A DNA stretch of 15,604 nt from Ignavibacteria bacterium UBA2333 (GCA_002344895.1 DDUR01000014.1:1-15604); one strand, 5' to 3'. Positions 7,608-15,591 are shown, counted from the stretch's first letter. Made by a program: numbers and translations. The notes: generated by a model from the sequence alone, not told the origin.

Positions 7608-8887
7608 ACGCGTCCAGCTCGTCGACGGCGTGTTTTATAAAAGTTGAGCAGAAGGCCGATCACGGCAAGGTTCATAATGAGTGCCGTACCTCCAGCACTC
7701 AAGAATGGTAATGGAATGCCCATCACAGGAAACAGGCCGATGGCCATACCAATGTTCACAACCGTGTGATAGAGTAACACGGAGGCAAAGCCAATGGCTA
7801 CAATGCCGGCAAACTTTGTGCGAACAAAGCCGGCGATGTTTACGCTGCGCAGAATGATGGCTGCAAGTAGTCCTATTACCGTGACTCCACCAACGAATCC
7901 GAACTCTTCCGTAGGCACACAGAAAATGAAATCTGTCCACTGCTCAGGAATGTAGCGTAACTGTGTCTGCGTTCCCTTTAAAAAACCCTTTCCTGTTACA
8001 CCGCCTGAACCAACAGCAAGAATCGACTGGATGACGTGGTAACCTGAGCCACGAGGATTGCGTTCGGGCTCAAAGAGTGTTACGAGACGGTTTTGCTTGT
8101 AAGGCTCAAGGTTCTCAAAAACAGGCTCAACAAGTAGTCCCATTCCTACAACGAGGATGACGGCCATCGACGTAATGATGACGTTCCGTCGGAATGCAAA
8201 CGCTCCCAAGGCAACAAGTGCCGAGACGATGCCAAACCAGATCATGTTATCGAAGAGAACACCATACAGTGCACTTCCGGCAACAAATGGTGCGCAGATG
8301 AGCATAAACAGGGCAAAAAGATCACCACCCACCCAGAGGTAGACACCGATGAGCATGGCCAGGAAGACTGTTGCAGATCCCGTGTCGGGTTGCATCATCA
8401 CTAATCCCACGGGCAAGAGTACAATGCCAACGAGTGTCGCCACATCTCGTAGCGTGCGCACGTCAAATCCTTTGCGCCCAACCATTTTGGCGAGAGCAAA
8501 CAAGGTGGTAATCTTGGCAAGTTCGGATGGCTGGAACGTAAAGCCGCCAATCTGTATCCAACATCGTTGTCCGTTCACAACCTTTCCGAGTGGAGTAAGC
8601 ACAGCAATCAGCATAAGAATGCCGACGGCATACATCGGATAGGCAAGGTCACTCACCCAGCGCTCAGGGAGGAAGAAGAGTGCTGTACCGGCCGTCATTC
8701 CGATGACGGCATAGATTACCTGCTTGGTAAAGAACGTACTTGCACCGGCATCGTACGTAGCACTAAAGATGCTGATCAGACCAAGGGCAACAACTCCAGC
8801 TGCGGCCAGCAACAAGCCCCAATCAACAAGGTCGTTTACGCGGCGCTGCAGCGCAACGTCGTCATCATCAAGTACAAAGGGTTGCAT
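7604..8887 (-). CDS. rodA: RodA, SEDS peptidoglycan glycosyltransferase of the elongasome
   Basis: This 427-aa inner-membrane SEDS protein polymerises lipid II into glycan strands during cell elongation, normally together with a class B PBP (PBP2). A short cytoplasmic N-terminus (MQPFVLDDDD) leads into about ten helices. Family landmarks are GGFTFQPSELAK (114-125), QPDTGSA (166-172) with the conserved catalytic-region D168, the large extracellular loop, YIPEQWTDFIF (312-322) and FPVMGIPLPFLSAGGTALI (386-404). RodA is preferred to FtsW because of the overall pattern and because there is no division cluster here, but the assignment within SEDS is by resemblance. No PBP2, mreB or mreC gene lies in this window. 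It starts 14 bp after purC with no strong Shine-Dalgarno site, and its TGA overlaps the pdxA ATG. Confidence 0.9.
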   Translation of the reverse strand: MQPFVLDDDDVALQRRVNDLVDWGLLLAAAGVVALGLISIFSATYDAGASTFFTKQVIYAVIGMTAGTALFFLPERWVSDLAYPMYAVGILMLIAVLTPLGKVVNGQRCWIQIGGFTFQPSELAKITTLFALAKMVGRKGFDVRTLRDVATLVGIVLLPVGLVMMQPDTGSATVFLAMLIGVYLWVGGDLFALFMLICAPFVAGSALYGVLFDNMIWFGIVSALVALGAFAFRRNVIITSMAVILVVGMGLLVEPVFENLEPYKQNRLVTLFEPERNPRGSGYHVIQSILAVGSGGVTGKGFLKGTQTQLRYIPEQWTDFIFCVPTEEFGFVGGVTVIGLLAAIILRSVNIAGFVRTKFAGIVAIGFASVLLYHTVVNIGMAIGLFPVMGIPLPFLSAGGTALIMNLAVIGLLLNFYKTRRRRAGRV

Positions 8888-8901
8888 GGTATTCTTTGCC
8901 G

Positions 8902-9792
8902 TCAGTTCGACCAGAGTCGGCCGGTAATCCGTTCGTAAGCTTCAATGTACTTCTCTCGTGTACCGTTGATGACGGTGTCGGGAAGGGGCGGAGGGGGCGA
9001 TTGTTTGTTCCAGTCCGTTGTTTCCAACCAGTCGCGCAGGATCTGTTTGTCGAAGTTGTACTGCGATGTTCCAGGTGCATATTCCGATGCGAGCCAGTAT
9101 CTCGACGAGTCCGGTGTAAGTGCTTCGTCAATGAGAATGATCTCGCCTGAGGCCAAGGTGCCGAACTCAAACTTTGTGTCAGCAAGGATAAGCCCCTTTG
9201 CGGCGGCGAAGTCCGCCGCAGCCCCATACAATGCTACAGTCGTGGATCGCACGAATTCGGCCGTTGGTGTTCCAAGGATTTCTGTAGCTCGTTCAAAGGA
9301 TATGTTTTCGTCGTGCCCTTCTTCGGCCTTGGTGGCTGGCGTAAAGATTGGTTCGTCAAGACGTGAAGAGTCAACGTATCCTGAACGGAGTGGTATGCCG
9401 CAGACGGATTGCGATGCGACGTATTCCTTCCAGCCACTACCAGCGAGGTATCCTCGAGCGACACATTCAACGGGAAGCGGTGCTGTTTTGCGCACAATCA
9501 TACTTCTGCCGTTAAGCATATCGTATTCAGCATCTGTTAGGTTCGGGATGGACGTAACGTCGAGCGAAATCAGATGATTTGCTACAACGTGGGCCAGTTT
9601 TTCGAACCAGAATGCACTAATGGCTGTGAGGAGTTTGCCCTTGTCCGGAATTGCCTCGGACATCACAACGTCGAAGGCCGAAATACGGTCAGTAGCAACC
9701 ATCAGCAATGAATCGCCGAGGTCGTATACGTCGCGGACCTTGCCACGGCGAAAGAGCGGATAGGACGTCAGTGACGTCGAATGCACTGTCAT
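8902..9792 (-). CDS. purC: Phosphoribosylaminoimidazole-succinocarboxamide synthase (SAICAR synthetase)
   Basis: PurC joins CAIR with aspartate using ATP, a late step of de novo purine synthesis in the cytoplasm. The 296-aa product is of the longer, yeast-like form. Motifs in order are RRGKVRDVYDLG (15-26), ATDRISAFDVVMSEAIPDKG (33-52), PLPVECVARGYLAGSGWKEY (105-124), KAEEGHDENIS (155-165), LADTKFEFG (203-211), LIDEALTPDSSRYW (220-233) and FDKQILRDWL (247-256). These include the nucleotide-binding and aspartate-binding signatures of the family, and nothing essential appears to be missing. Its ATG overlaps the stop of the upstream propeller gene as ATGA (9789-9792), which supports the start and translational coupling. 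It stands alone, away from other pur genes in this window. Confidence 0.95.
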   Translation of the reverse strand: MTVHSTSLTSYPLFRRGKVRDVYDLGDSLLMVATDRISAFDVVMSEAIPDKGKLLTAISAFWFEKLAHVVANHLISLDVTSIPNLTDAEYDMLNGRSMIVRKTAPLPVECVARGYLAGSGWKEYVASQSVCGIPLRSGYVDSSRLDEPIFTPATKAEEGHDENISFERATEILGTPTAEFVRSTTVALYGAAADFAAAKGLILADTKFEFGTLASGEIILIDEALTPDSSRYWLASEYAPGTSQYNFDKQILRDWLETTDWNKQSPPPPLPDTVINGTREKYIEAYERITGRLWSN

Positions 9793-11474
9793 GGTACAAA
9801 GATACGTTCCGTACGCCCGTTGGCACGGAGGCCTAGATACATGCCCGTAGGAAGTGTGCCGGTAACCTCAGCGATGAATGCACTTGTGGCTGTTGTCGTG
9901 ATGGTAGATAGTGATGAGTAGTTCTGGCCGATCGGAATAGTTTGCCCGAGCATATCGATCAGAGCTACAAACGGCGAGTCGTACTGGTGGGCTGTATCAG
10001 CTTCGTTGATGGACGTTTGTGAATCGTCACCCACAATAAACAAGGCCGTGTCCGGGCTACCAGAGTGATTCGGTAGGGCTGCAGCATTTCCCGCAATAGC
10101 AACAAGCCATCGAAGACCATTCGACGAGGCCTCAACGTCGGCAATTCGGCCTAAAATGGACGCGCCAAGCGAGAACACCTCTGTTGGAGCTCCAGCCCGG
10201 AAGACGGTAGCTGCACCGTCGCGAACGTAGGGATCTGTGCGGAAGGATACTGCTCGGATGGGAACGTCAAAACGCTCGGCCCATGACCACAACACGTACG
10301 TTGATGAGCCTATGGTTCGCACGGCATCCACGGTACAAAACGCACACGTGCCAAATCCGGACGTTGATGTGCTTTCATTTGAGACTACGCGGAGAATTGC
10401 GTCAGGGCCAGCATCACACGGCCCGCCATCACCAACACTGGCAAGAACCGTTCCACCTGATGACATGGCAGCATCAAGAGAGACAGAACCACAAAGTGAT
10501 ACATCATCTGCAACTGTTGGATCTGACCGTGGTGACCAAGAGATGATTACGGGAGGGAAGACGTCGGGCGCACGACCAGCGACAACGGTTGTGCCAACAA
10601 CCACGTCTGATGTGCGATCTACAACGGCAGTAATCGGTACTCCGTGATGTACACTTACGACGGACGACTGAGGGCTTCTGAGGCCATCACCAGCAACGGG
10701 CGAGAACACGGTAACATCAACGTGTTGTCCCGTTGGTGTTGTTGCATGAAGAAACGCTGCCGGTTGTCCCAGACTATCGCGCACTGGTGTCGGGCCAAAA
10801 CGAGACTGACCAACAAAAAAACCACCGGTCACGATACCAGAGGCTGAAATGCTAACTGTGTTGATGATATCAGAGTATACTGAGCCGTCAACACGTGTCC
10901 AGCGAACTGCGCCAGCCGACGTTAGGCGCACAAGAACGGCATCATAGTTTCCTCTTCCTGTTAACGTGATGTCGCCAATCTCATACGTTGGTAACGACGT
11001 TGTTAGCCCTCCACAATTCGCGGCAAGCAGCAGGTCTCCGTCGGGTGTGAGAACAAGATCACCCACAAGATCATCACCGGGTCCACCAAAGGTCTTTGTC
11101 CACAATGGCGATCCCGACGGGGAAATTGCTACAAGGACTACGTCGTGTTGTCCACGTGACGTTATTCTCTCGCCATCAACAACAACATCTTCCTCAAAAG
11201 AGAACGCAACGTAGGCAGTGTTCGTCGTGCTGTCAATACGCATCCGCATACGTTGTGCGGGATCAACGCCAACGATCGACACACTGAGCTGCTGCCACGA
11301 TGGCTGTGCTCCACATATCGCGATGGTACTGAGCAGGAAGACCGATACAAGGAAACCACGCAGGTTATACCAACGATATTGGTAACCACGTGGTGATGTG
11401 TGCTGGCCGTCACAAATCAGTGTATGTGGGCAAGGTGGCGCCATAATGTACGCGCGGTGTGTGCTCGTCTCCAT
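9789..11474 (-). CDS. Secreted beta-propeller-like protein with T9SS sorting domain
   Basis: I do not recognise a specific function. The reading frame encodes 561 aa. A signal-peptide-like segment lies at about 38-57 (LRGFLVSVFLLSTIAICGAQ). After it come repeated beta-strand units, clearest as GQHDVVLVAISPSGSPLWTK (108-127) and GNYDAVLVRLTSAGAVRWTR (175-194). The first is followed by FGGPGDDLVGDLVLTPDGDL. Such repeats are seen in SBBP/propeller-type surface proteins. Residues about 487-561 (VALIDMLGQTIPI, LPTGMYLGLRANG, TERIFVP) resemble a T9SS type-A CTD, so it is probably surface-exposed. The start is uncertain: the first ATG (11474) and a second at 11444 both leave a long, polar stretch before the hydrophobic core, so a later non-ATG start (for example CTG, residue 38) is possible. 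It lies 36 bp after the cytochrome-b-like gene and couples to purC. Confidence 0.75.
   Translation of the reverse strand: METSTHRAYIMAPPCPHTLICDGQHTSPRGYQYRWYNLRGFLVSVFLLSTIAICGAQPSWQQLSVSIVGVDPAQRMRMRIDSTTNTAYVAFSFEEDVVVDGERITSRGQHDVVLVAISPSGSPLWTKTFGGPGDDLVGDLVLTPDGDLLLAANCGGLTTSLPTYEIGDITLTGRGNYDAVLVRLTSAGAVRWTRVDGSVYSDIINTVSISASGIVTGGFFVGQSRFGPTPVRDSLGQPAAFLHATTPTGQHVDVTVFSPVAGDGLRSPQSSVVSVHHGVPITAVVDRTSDVVVGTTVVAGRAPDVFPPVIISWSPRSDPTVADDVSLCGSVSLDAAMSSGGTVLASVGDGGPCDAGPDAILRVVSNESTSTSGFGTCAFCTVDAVRTIGSSTYVLWSWAERFDVPIRAVSFRTDPYVRDGAATVFRAGAPTEVFSLGASILGRIADVEASSNGLRWLVAIAGNAAALPNHSGSPDTALFIVGDDSQTSINEADTAHQYDSPFVALIDMLGQTIPIGQNYSSLSTITTTATSAFIAEVTGTLPTGMYLGLRANGRTERIFVP
11355..11394 (-). 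repeat. Imperfect inverted repeat near the propeller-protein start
   Basis: The arms around ACCACG...GGTTATACCAA and TTGGTAACC...CGTGGT form a long stem broken by small bulges, with a short loop near 11373-11379. It lies just upstream of, or within, the codons that begin the hydrophobic signal segment. If translation starts at a downstream codon this would be a leader hairpin; otherwise it is inside the coding sequence. Confidence 0.4.
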
Positions 11475-11510
11475 GTGGGAAACACCAAGGAGTATTCAAC
11501 GAGGCGGAAG

Positions 11511-11924
11511 TTACTCCAGGCCTAGAATGACCCTGCCTTGGGGGAGGATAAGGATTCCTAAAAGCACAAGAAGTACGGAGCCGAAGATCAGAATAAACGT
11601 CTGTCGCGTTGTCTGTGCTGGGTCCAGTCGTTTCCACCGAGCCGTTGCCATGTGGACGATACCTACGGCAACAAGCATAATGGCTGCGTGTTCAAGCCGG
11701 TGTCGGAGTCCATCACCAAAGTCATTCCATCGCCACGCCAGTTGCAGCGTACCAAGAAGGAACTGCAGGGTGATAACGCCGGAAAAAACGCGAACGGCCA
11801 TCCGGTCAATAGTTGAGAGTTGCTTCTTGCGAAGAAGGGCAATCAACGGGAGAAGAACTGCGACGGCTCCGGTGAACAGAACCAGATGACGCATGTGCGA
11901 GTGAAGGGTCACGATAAATTCCAT
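11511..11924 (-). CDS. Small four-helix membrane protein, Bacteroidetes 'cytochrome b'-like
   Basis: This 137-aa protein has four hydrophobic helices at about 14-32, 46-64, 79-95 and 108-127. It resembles small proteins annotated as 'cytochrome B' in Bacteroidetes, which begin with a histidine-containing N-terminus (here TLHSHMRHLVL, H8/H10/H13). They also carry a mid-protein RxEH-like motif (here RHRLEHAAIM, H75/H79). The histidines could be heme ligands as in b-type cytochromes, but that is inferred. It is the first gene of the minus-strand run, with the propeller gene starting 36 bp downstream. The ATG at 11924 is chosen because the hydrophobic helices follow directly; no Shine-Dalgarno site is evident. 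Family recognition is from memory of the pattern, so a generic integral membrane protein remains possible. Confidence 0.68.
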   Translation of the reverse strand: MEFIVTLHSHMRHLVLFTGAVAVLLPLIALLRKKQLSTIDRMAVRVFSGVITLQFLLGTLQLAWRWNDFGDGLRHRLEHAAIMLVAVGIVHMATARWKRLDPAQTTRQTFILIFGSVLLVLLGILILPQGRVILGLE

Positions 11925-11993
11925 AGACGGAATCTACGCACGAACTGCGATGTTCGCACGTCGAAGCGGCCCGTTTTGCCCCCTACCACCATC
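11925..11993. promoter_or_regulatory. Divergent intergenic region with imperfect dyad
   Basis: These 69 bp separate the two divergent start codons, so both promoters or leader regions should lie here or within the flanking gene starts. It contains CGAAC (11941-11945) and GTTCG (11952-11956) around a 6-bp centre, and CGCACG occurs as a direct repeat at 11937 and 11955. Together these give an imperfect 24-bp dyad that could be an operator. I cannot identify clear -33/-7 boxes of the Bacteroidetes type. Confidence 0.4.
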
Positions 11994-13085
11994 ATGACCG
12001 TACGCACCTACCTCGTCGTTGCCGCAATGATTTTTGTGTCGAGCCAGACCGTGCGTGCGTCTGACGACAGCTCATACGTCTTCCTGCGGGGCACCGACGT
12101 GGGCAGTATGAGTACCGTGGCTCCCTGGAATCTTGTGATCAACGGGGCATTTGACATTATTCAGCTGGACGGTAAGGACAGACGGATTCTCAAGAAGCCG
12201 TATGGTATTGGTTTTCGTAACGTCTGGGACAACGTCACACAGCCAGGTGACGTGATTCAGCGTATCGGCTTCTGGAAATGGATGCGTACGGAAGTCCTAC
12301 CGCTCGACGTCAGCACAGAGGGTGCACAATGGCTGCCAAACTATCAGCTTCATCTTCTCGGCGGTGGTATGTCGTGGAAACTTTATGAAGAGTGGTATCG
12401 GTCGCACGGAGTAGACGGTGCCGGCTGGTGGTCGGCTGCAACAGTGATGACAATGCACGTCCTGAATGAAGTAGTTGAAAACGAAGACTATGTAGGACCA
12501 AACAGTGATCCGATTGCCGATCTACTCATCTTTGACTGGTTAGGCATTGTCCTATTTATGAATGATGATGTAAGCGAGTTCTTCGGACGTACCCTCAACA
12601 TGCGTGATTGGTCGGCGATGCCGATTATAACCTTTCCTAACATCGAGTTGCGACACAACGGCCTAAACTATGCCTTGCAGTGGGACATTCCGGGTACAGA
12701 ACGCTGGCACCTGTTCTACTACATGGGGATGAGCAATATGGCAGGAGTAGGATACCGTTATGACAATCACCATCGGCTTACAGTAGCAGCAGGTGCGCGC
12801 GGGAGGACGTTACGCGAGATCAATCCAGAAGTACGACTCTTTACCCTAAACCTCGTCCCTACTGCTGGCATCTTCCTTGATCGTAACAGATCGTTACTAG
12901 CATCGTTGGCGATTAGTCCTCAACACGATCAAACGGCTGTACTCCAGCTCTATCCTGGACTCATTGGTGAGGACATCTTTCCGCCTGCACTACGTCCGGG
13001 TTTTTGGGCCATGATAGGGTCAGGGGGCACATGGGGCATTGGCTGCTCAATCAACTGGTGGCCGGGCGTAGGCATAAGTAGGTGA
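11994..13085 (+). CDS. Exported envelope protein of unknown function
   Basis: I cannot assign this 363-aa protein to a family with confidence. The ATG at 11994 gives a clean signal peptide (MTVRTYLVVAAMIFVSSQTVRA, cleavage before SDDS). The frame stays open upstream to 11820, but that part overlaps the opposing membrane-protein gene. The middle has NYQLHLLGGGMSWKLYEEWY (116-135) and MHVLNEVVEN (154-163), then DPIADLLIFDWLGIVLF (172-188). This histidine, glycine and acidic spacing followed by a hydrophobic segment is reminiscent of envelope proteins of the DUF3943/DUF2279 type, but the resemblance is loose. The C-terminal third is rich in aromatic, alternating strand-like residues (WHLFYYMGMSNMAGVGYRYD) ending in GCSINWWPGVGISR, as could suit outer-membrane beta strands. 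The stop codon falls inside a G-rich tandem repeat. Confidence 0.72.
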   Translation: MTVRTYLVVAAMIFVSSQTVRASDDSSYVFLRGTDVGSMSTVAPWNLVINGAFDIIQLDGKDRRILKKPYGIGFRNVWDNVTQPGDVIQRIGFWKWMRTEVLPLDVSTEGAQWLPNYQLHLLGGGMSWKLYEEWYRSHGVDGAGWWSAATVMTMHVLNEVVENEDYVGPNSDPIADLLIFDWLGIVLFMNDDVSEFFGRTLNMRDWSAMPIITFPNIELRHNGLNYALQWDIPGTERWHLFYYMGMSNMAGVGYRYDNHHRLTVAAGARGRTLREINPEVRLFTLNLVPTAGIFLDRNRSLLASLAISPQHDQTAVLQLYPGLIGEDIFPPALRPGFWAMIGSGGTWGIGCSINWWPGVGISR

Positions 13086-13110
13086 GGGAAGGTGGGGGAA
13101 GGTGGGGGAA
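13081..13110 (+). repeat. 10-bp G-rich tandem repeat, three copies
   Basis: Three adjacent copies of GGTGRGGGAA are present: GGTGAGGGAA at 13081-13090, then GGTGGGGGAA at 13091-13100 and 13101-13110. The TGA stop of the preceding gene (13083-13085) lies inside the first copy. A change in copy number would therefore alter only the 3' untranslated part unless copies 5' of the stop changed. The plus-strand G-runs could form a two- or three-tier G-quadruplex. Confidence 0.85.
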
Positions 13111-13204
13111 GAAGTGCCGCCACCGCATTCGCAGACAGAGCGATCACCAGTAACTAACGTTATTTTAGGTACCCTTGCTACAATAACAACCGGCCCTATT
13201 CTTG

Positions 13205-14320
13205 ATGACCTACATACTGTCAACTGCGGCGGTGAATTCAACGCTTATACCTGGATCTCATCCTTGTAACGCAGTAAGGGTAACCTCATTTCTCCTTCGA
13301 GGTGTGGTACTCGTCGTGTTGTGCATTACTGGGTCCTACCTATCGTATACACAGGATCGCGACCAGTGTATCGATACTGTAGAACTATCACGTTGGCACA
13401 TCGTTGAAAGAATGTCCACACGTGACTACATGTATAACTATCGTAGTGATGCAGCCGGGGTACTCACGTGTGCGCTCGACTACCATACGGGTGATTCGGT
13501 GGTTATCATCACGCGGTGCGCTTACTGTCGTGAACATCAACCAACTAATAGTGACGAAGGAACGAGGTATTGGCTACTTGGAATTCACAATGCGGAGAAG
13601 GCTGATATATCATATTTCGCACAGATAGTGAAACGTTATGAGGTCTACTCAGGAATCATTCTCAGAAACTGCACGCCTGAGTTTGTGACAACGTATGCCA
13701 GTGTTCTACATCCCGATCTTCAAACTATAGATATCGAACAAACACCTATGGGAAGGCATTGGGACGAACTTGCGGCATCTACAAAACTCACCACGATACG
13801 AGTGAAGTCAACCGACGACGTGCCCATCGTGAAGCTTGCCGCCTTGTTGCCAAATCTCTTCGAAGTACAGATCGTTGACGCCAGGTTAGACTTGGCGTCT
13901 TCAAAGAGTGAATTCGTTAACACGAATACGATTGTATACGTAGACGGCCAATCCGTTGAAGATAGTGACACAACAGGGTGGAACAATCTGTTTCAAACTA
14001 CGGGTATTTACATCGTTGAGGATGTAGACAAGATTCCTGAAGACTTCTTCACGATCGGAGTCGACAGTCTGATCATCAAGCAGAATGAGACCACACGTTT
14101 GATACAGTCACGAGCCTTGCGTGATCTTAAAATGCAATGCATACTCGGAAGAAGAATGATCACGCCGCGCGGCGCCGAGGGGAACGCTTGTTTCGAGATT
14201 ATGAACGGGGGGCACACTACACGCATTGCCGTAGTCAGTGACCAAGAGATTGTGATAAACGACACGTACACGATTCAAGGGAATCTGGCCCGGCGAGTGA
14301 TCAACTTGTTAGCAGAATAG
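13205..14320 (+). CDS. Exported or membrane-anchored hypothetical protein
   Basis: This 371-aa protein is not one I recognise. From the ATG at 13205 (a TTG lies directly before it at 13202) there are about 26 polar residues. A hydrophobic segment then follows at about 27-49 (VTSFLLRGVVLVVLCITG), which could be an uncleaved anchor or a signal peptide after a misplaced start. The rest is mostly soluble. A Cys pair (CAYC, C105/C108) lies in the N-terminal part. From about 130 to 225 there are short alternating strands and helices (GIILRNC, LQTIDIEQT, LTTIRVKST, LFEVQIVDA) spaced like a degenerate leucine-rich repeat solenoid, which is inference. No T9SS CTD or lipobox is visible. A 119-bp gap with the tandem repeat precedes it, and the next gene starts 74 bp downstream. 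Confidence 0.65.
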   Translation: MTYILSTAAVNSTLIPGSHPCNAVRVTSFLLRGVVLVVLCITGSYLSYTQDRDQCIDTVELSRWHIVERMSTRDYMYNYRSDAAGVLTCALDYHTGDSVVIITRCAYCREHQPTNSDEGTRYWLLGIHNAEKADISYFAQIVKRYEVYSGIILRNCTPEFVTTYASVLHPDLQTIDIEQTPMGRHWDELAASTKLTTIRVKSTDDVPIVKLAALLPNLFEVQIVDARLDLASSKSEFVNTNTIVYVDGQSVEDSDTTGWNNLFQTTGIYIVEDVDKIPEDFFTIGVDSLIIKQNETTRLIQSRALRDLKMQCILGRRMITPRGAEGNACFEIMNGGHTTRIAVVSDQEIVINDTYTIQGNLARRVINLLAE

Positions 14321-14394
14321 AACTGTTAGGAATCCGCATACTTAGATGTCCATAAAGAGTGTATCATTGCTGGTCAGAGACCACGGGGTACGTA

Positions 14395-14829
14395 ATGGGT
14401 CACAACGTTAGTACAAAAGCTATCGTGACAACCGTCACAGTCGTGTTCGCGTTGTTGCCATGGATTCCACTGTTGGGAGCATACTTCCTTCTTCTCGTCG
14501 TAGGACTCATAACAGTACCACTTCGGGAACACGTTGGCAGCATTGCAATAATTTATATTGTTCTAGTGAGTACACTGGCGACGGCTACAGTACTGTTAAT
14601 TGGTTACGTGTTTATGAGGGCACGACATGGACTCACCGAACTTCTATCGTCGATGTTTGTGTGGAGTGTATTGCACGCAGCTGGCTTTTCGGCGTTTATG
14701 ACAATTCAACCTGAATCGCATTTTATCCTTCAACACATCGCCGGAGTTTCCTTTAGTGTCGTAGGCATGTTCCTATTGTACAACCTCAAGATGCGTCGGC
14801 TACATTCTGATCGTGGATTACGGAGCTAA
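14395..14829 (+). CDS. Small four-helix membrane protein of unknown function
   Basis: This 144-aa protein starts at the ATG at 14395 (MGHNVSTKAIVTTV). The frame extends upstream to a GTG at 14359, but those 12 codons add only polar residues. Four hydrophobic segments can be seen: about 9-24 (VTTVTVVFALLPWIPL), 26-40, 48-71 (AIIYIVLVSTLATATVLLIG) and 113-130 (IAGVSFSVVGMFLLYNLK), with a further amphipathic stretch near 85-100. The C-terminus is basic (KMRRLHSDRGLRS), which suggests a cytoplasmic end. No family motif is recognised. It sits between two exported unknown proteins on the same strand and may be co-transcribed with them. Confidence 0.6.
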   Translation: MGHNVSTKAIVTTVTVVFALLPWIPLLGAYFLLLVVGLITVPLREHVGSIAIIYIVLVSTLATATVLLIGYVFMRARHGLTELLSSMFVWSVLHAAGFSAFMTIQPESHFILQHIAGVSFSVVGMFLLYNLKMRRLHSDRGLRS

Positions 14830-14936
14830 CATATGCCCACAATGAAACTGGTGGAATTCCATTTCCGCAATGCAGTTCTTTGCGCTCGCAAGTTCACACT
14901 GATTTCCACGTTGTCGCACGTATATCATGCCCGTAC

Positions 14937-15542
14937 ATGTCGTTGTTGACCCTTCTGCGCACAACATCCGTAGCCGTGACGGTAATCATTACCAGCACGA
15001 ATAACATCATCGCTCAGAATGATGGCACTGGACCGGTTGTTCGGTCCTTTTCCGCAGAATCGGTTAAACTGCCCTCTGCCGAGATACTGTGTAGTGTTTC
15101 GGACGTTGTTGACTCCTCGATAACAGTTCAGCTACAGCACATGCGGGGTGACACGTTGAAGTCTATGGTGCGTGCAATTGACGTTGACATGATTACAAAT
15201 GCGGCAGGCACTCGATGGTCTGATGACACATTGTTCGTTGAAGCCTCATTCTACGTGTGTCCGCCAAGAAGTACCGATGCAGACTCACTGTACTGTCTTA
15301 TGGAAACAGCTGACTCGATTTGTTATCCGAATCACGTACTCATTCCAGGTGCACGTTACATTGCTCTGCGCCTTCGACGACTTTCACATGCGCCGAAGCT
15401 AGTTGTGTACATTTCACCAGCTCGTGATATCGCATTCTATTCTGTTGGTCGAAGTACAGCAAAAACGTTCTGGGATCGAGGTCTTGTCCTTCAGGGCTGG
15501 ATGTTGCGGGAACAACCCCACACGGATTGTATTGTACGATAA
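14937..15542 (+). CDS. Secreted hypothetical protein
   Basis: This 201-aa product has no recognised family. The ATG at 14937 gives a signal peptide (MSLLTLLRTTSVAVTVIITS, cleavage near IIAQ/NDG). The frame is open back to a TTG at 14880, but that extension is polar and unlikely. The mature part is strand-rich with several cysteines (for example C52, C122, C132, C140) that could form disulfides in the periplasm or outside. It has no lipobox and no T9SS CTD. It lies 107 bp after the four-helix protein gene with nothing notable between them. The stop is complete, so the gene is whole even though the contig ends 62 bp later. Confidence 0.6.
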   Translation: MSLLTLLRTTSVAVTVIITSTNNIIAQNDGTGPVVRSFSAESVKLPSAEILCSVSDVVDSSITVQLQHMRGDTLKSMVRAIDVDMITNAAGTRWSDDTLFVEASFYVCPPRSTDADSLYCLMETADSICYPNHVLIPGARYIALRLRRLSHAPKLVVYISPARDIAFYSVGRSTAKTFWDRGLVLQGWMLREQPHTDCIVR

Positions 15543-15591
15543 CGACAAGAACAGAAACGATGCTGTTAGCCCGGAGGTGCCCTCCCCCATC

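Noticed and set aside
8945..9577. 210-codon open frame on the plus strand opposite purC
   Set aside because: It lies wholly antisense to a well-supported purC gene, shows no signal or motif, and is explained by codon bias of the real gene.
13161..13184. TATTTTAG and TACAAT as possible promoter boxes before the 371-aa gene
   Set aside because: Each matches a -7 or -10 consensus partly, but neither has a convincing upstream partner box, so they cannot be told from chance.
15030..15051. GGACCG...CGGTCC stem followed by four T residues, resembling a terminator
   Set aside because: It lies inside the coding sequence of the last gene, and the 6-bp stem and short T-run are weak, so chance is the simpler explanation.
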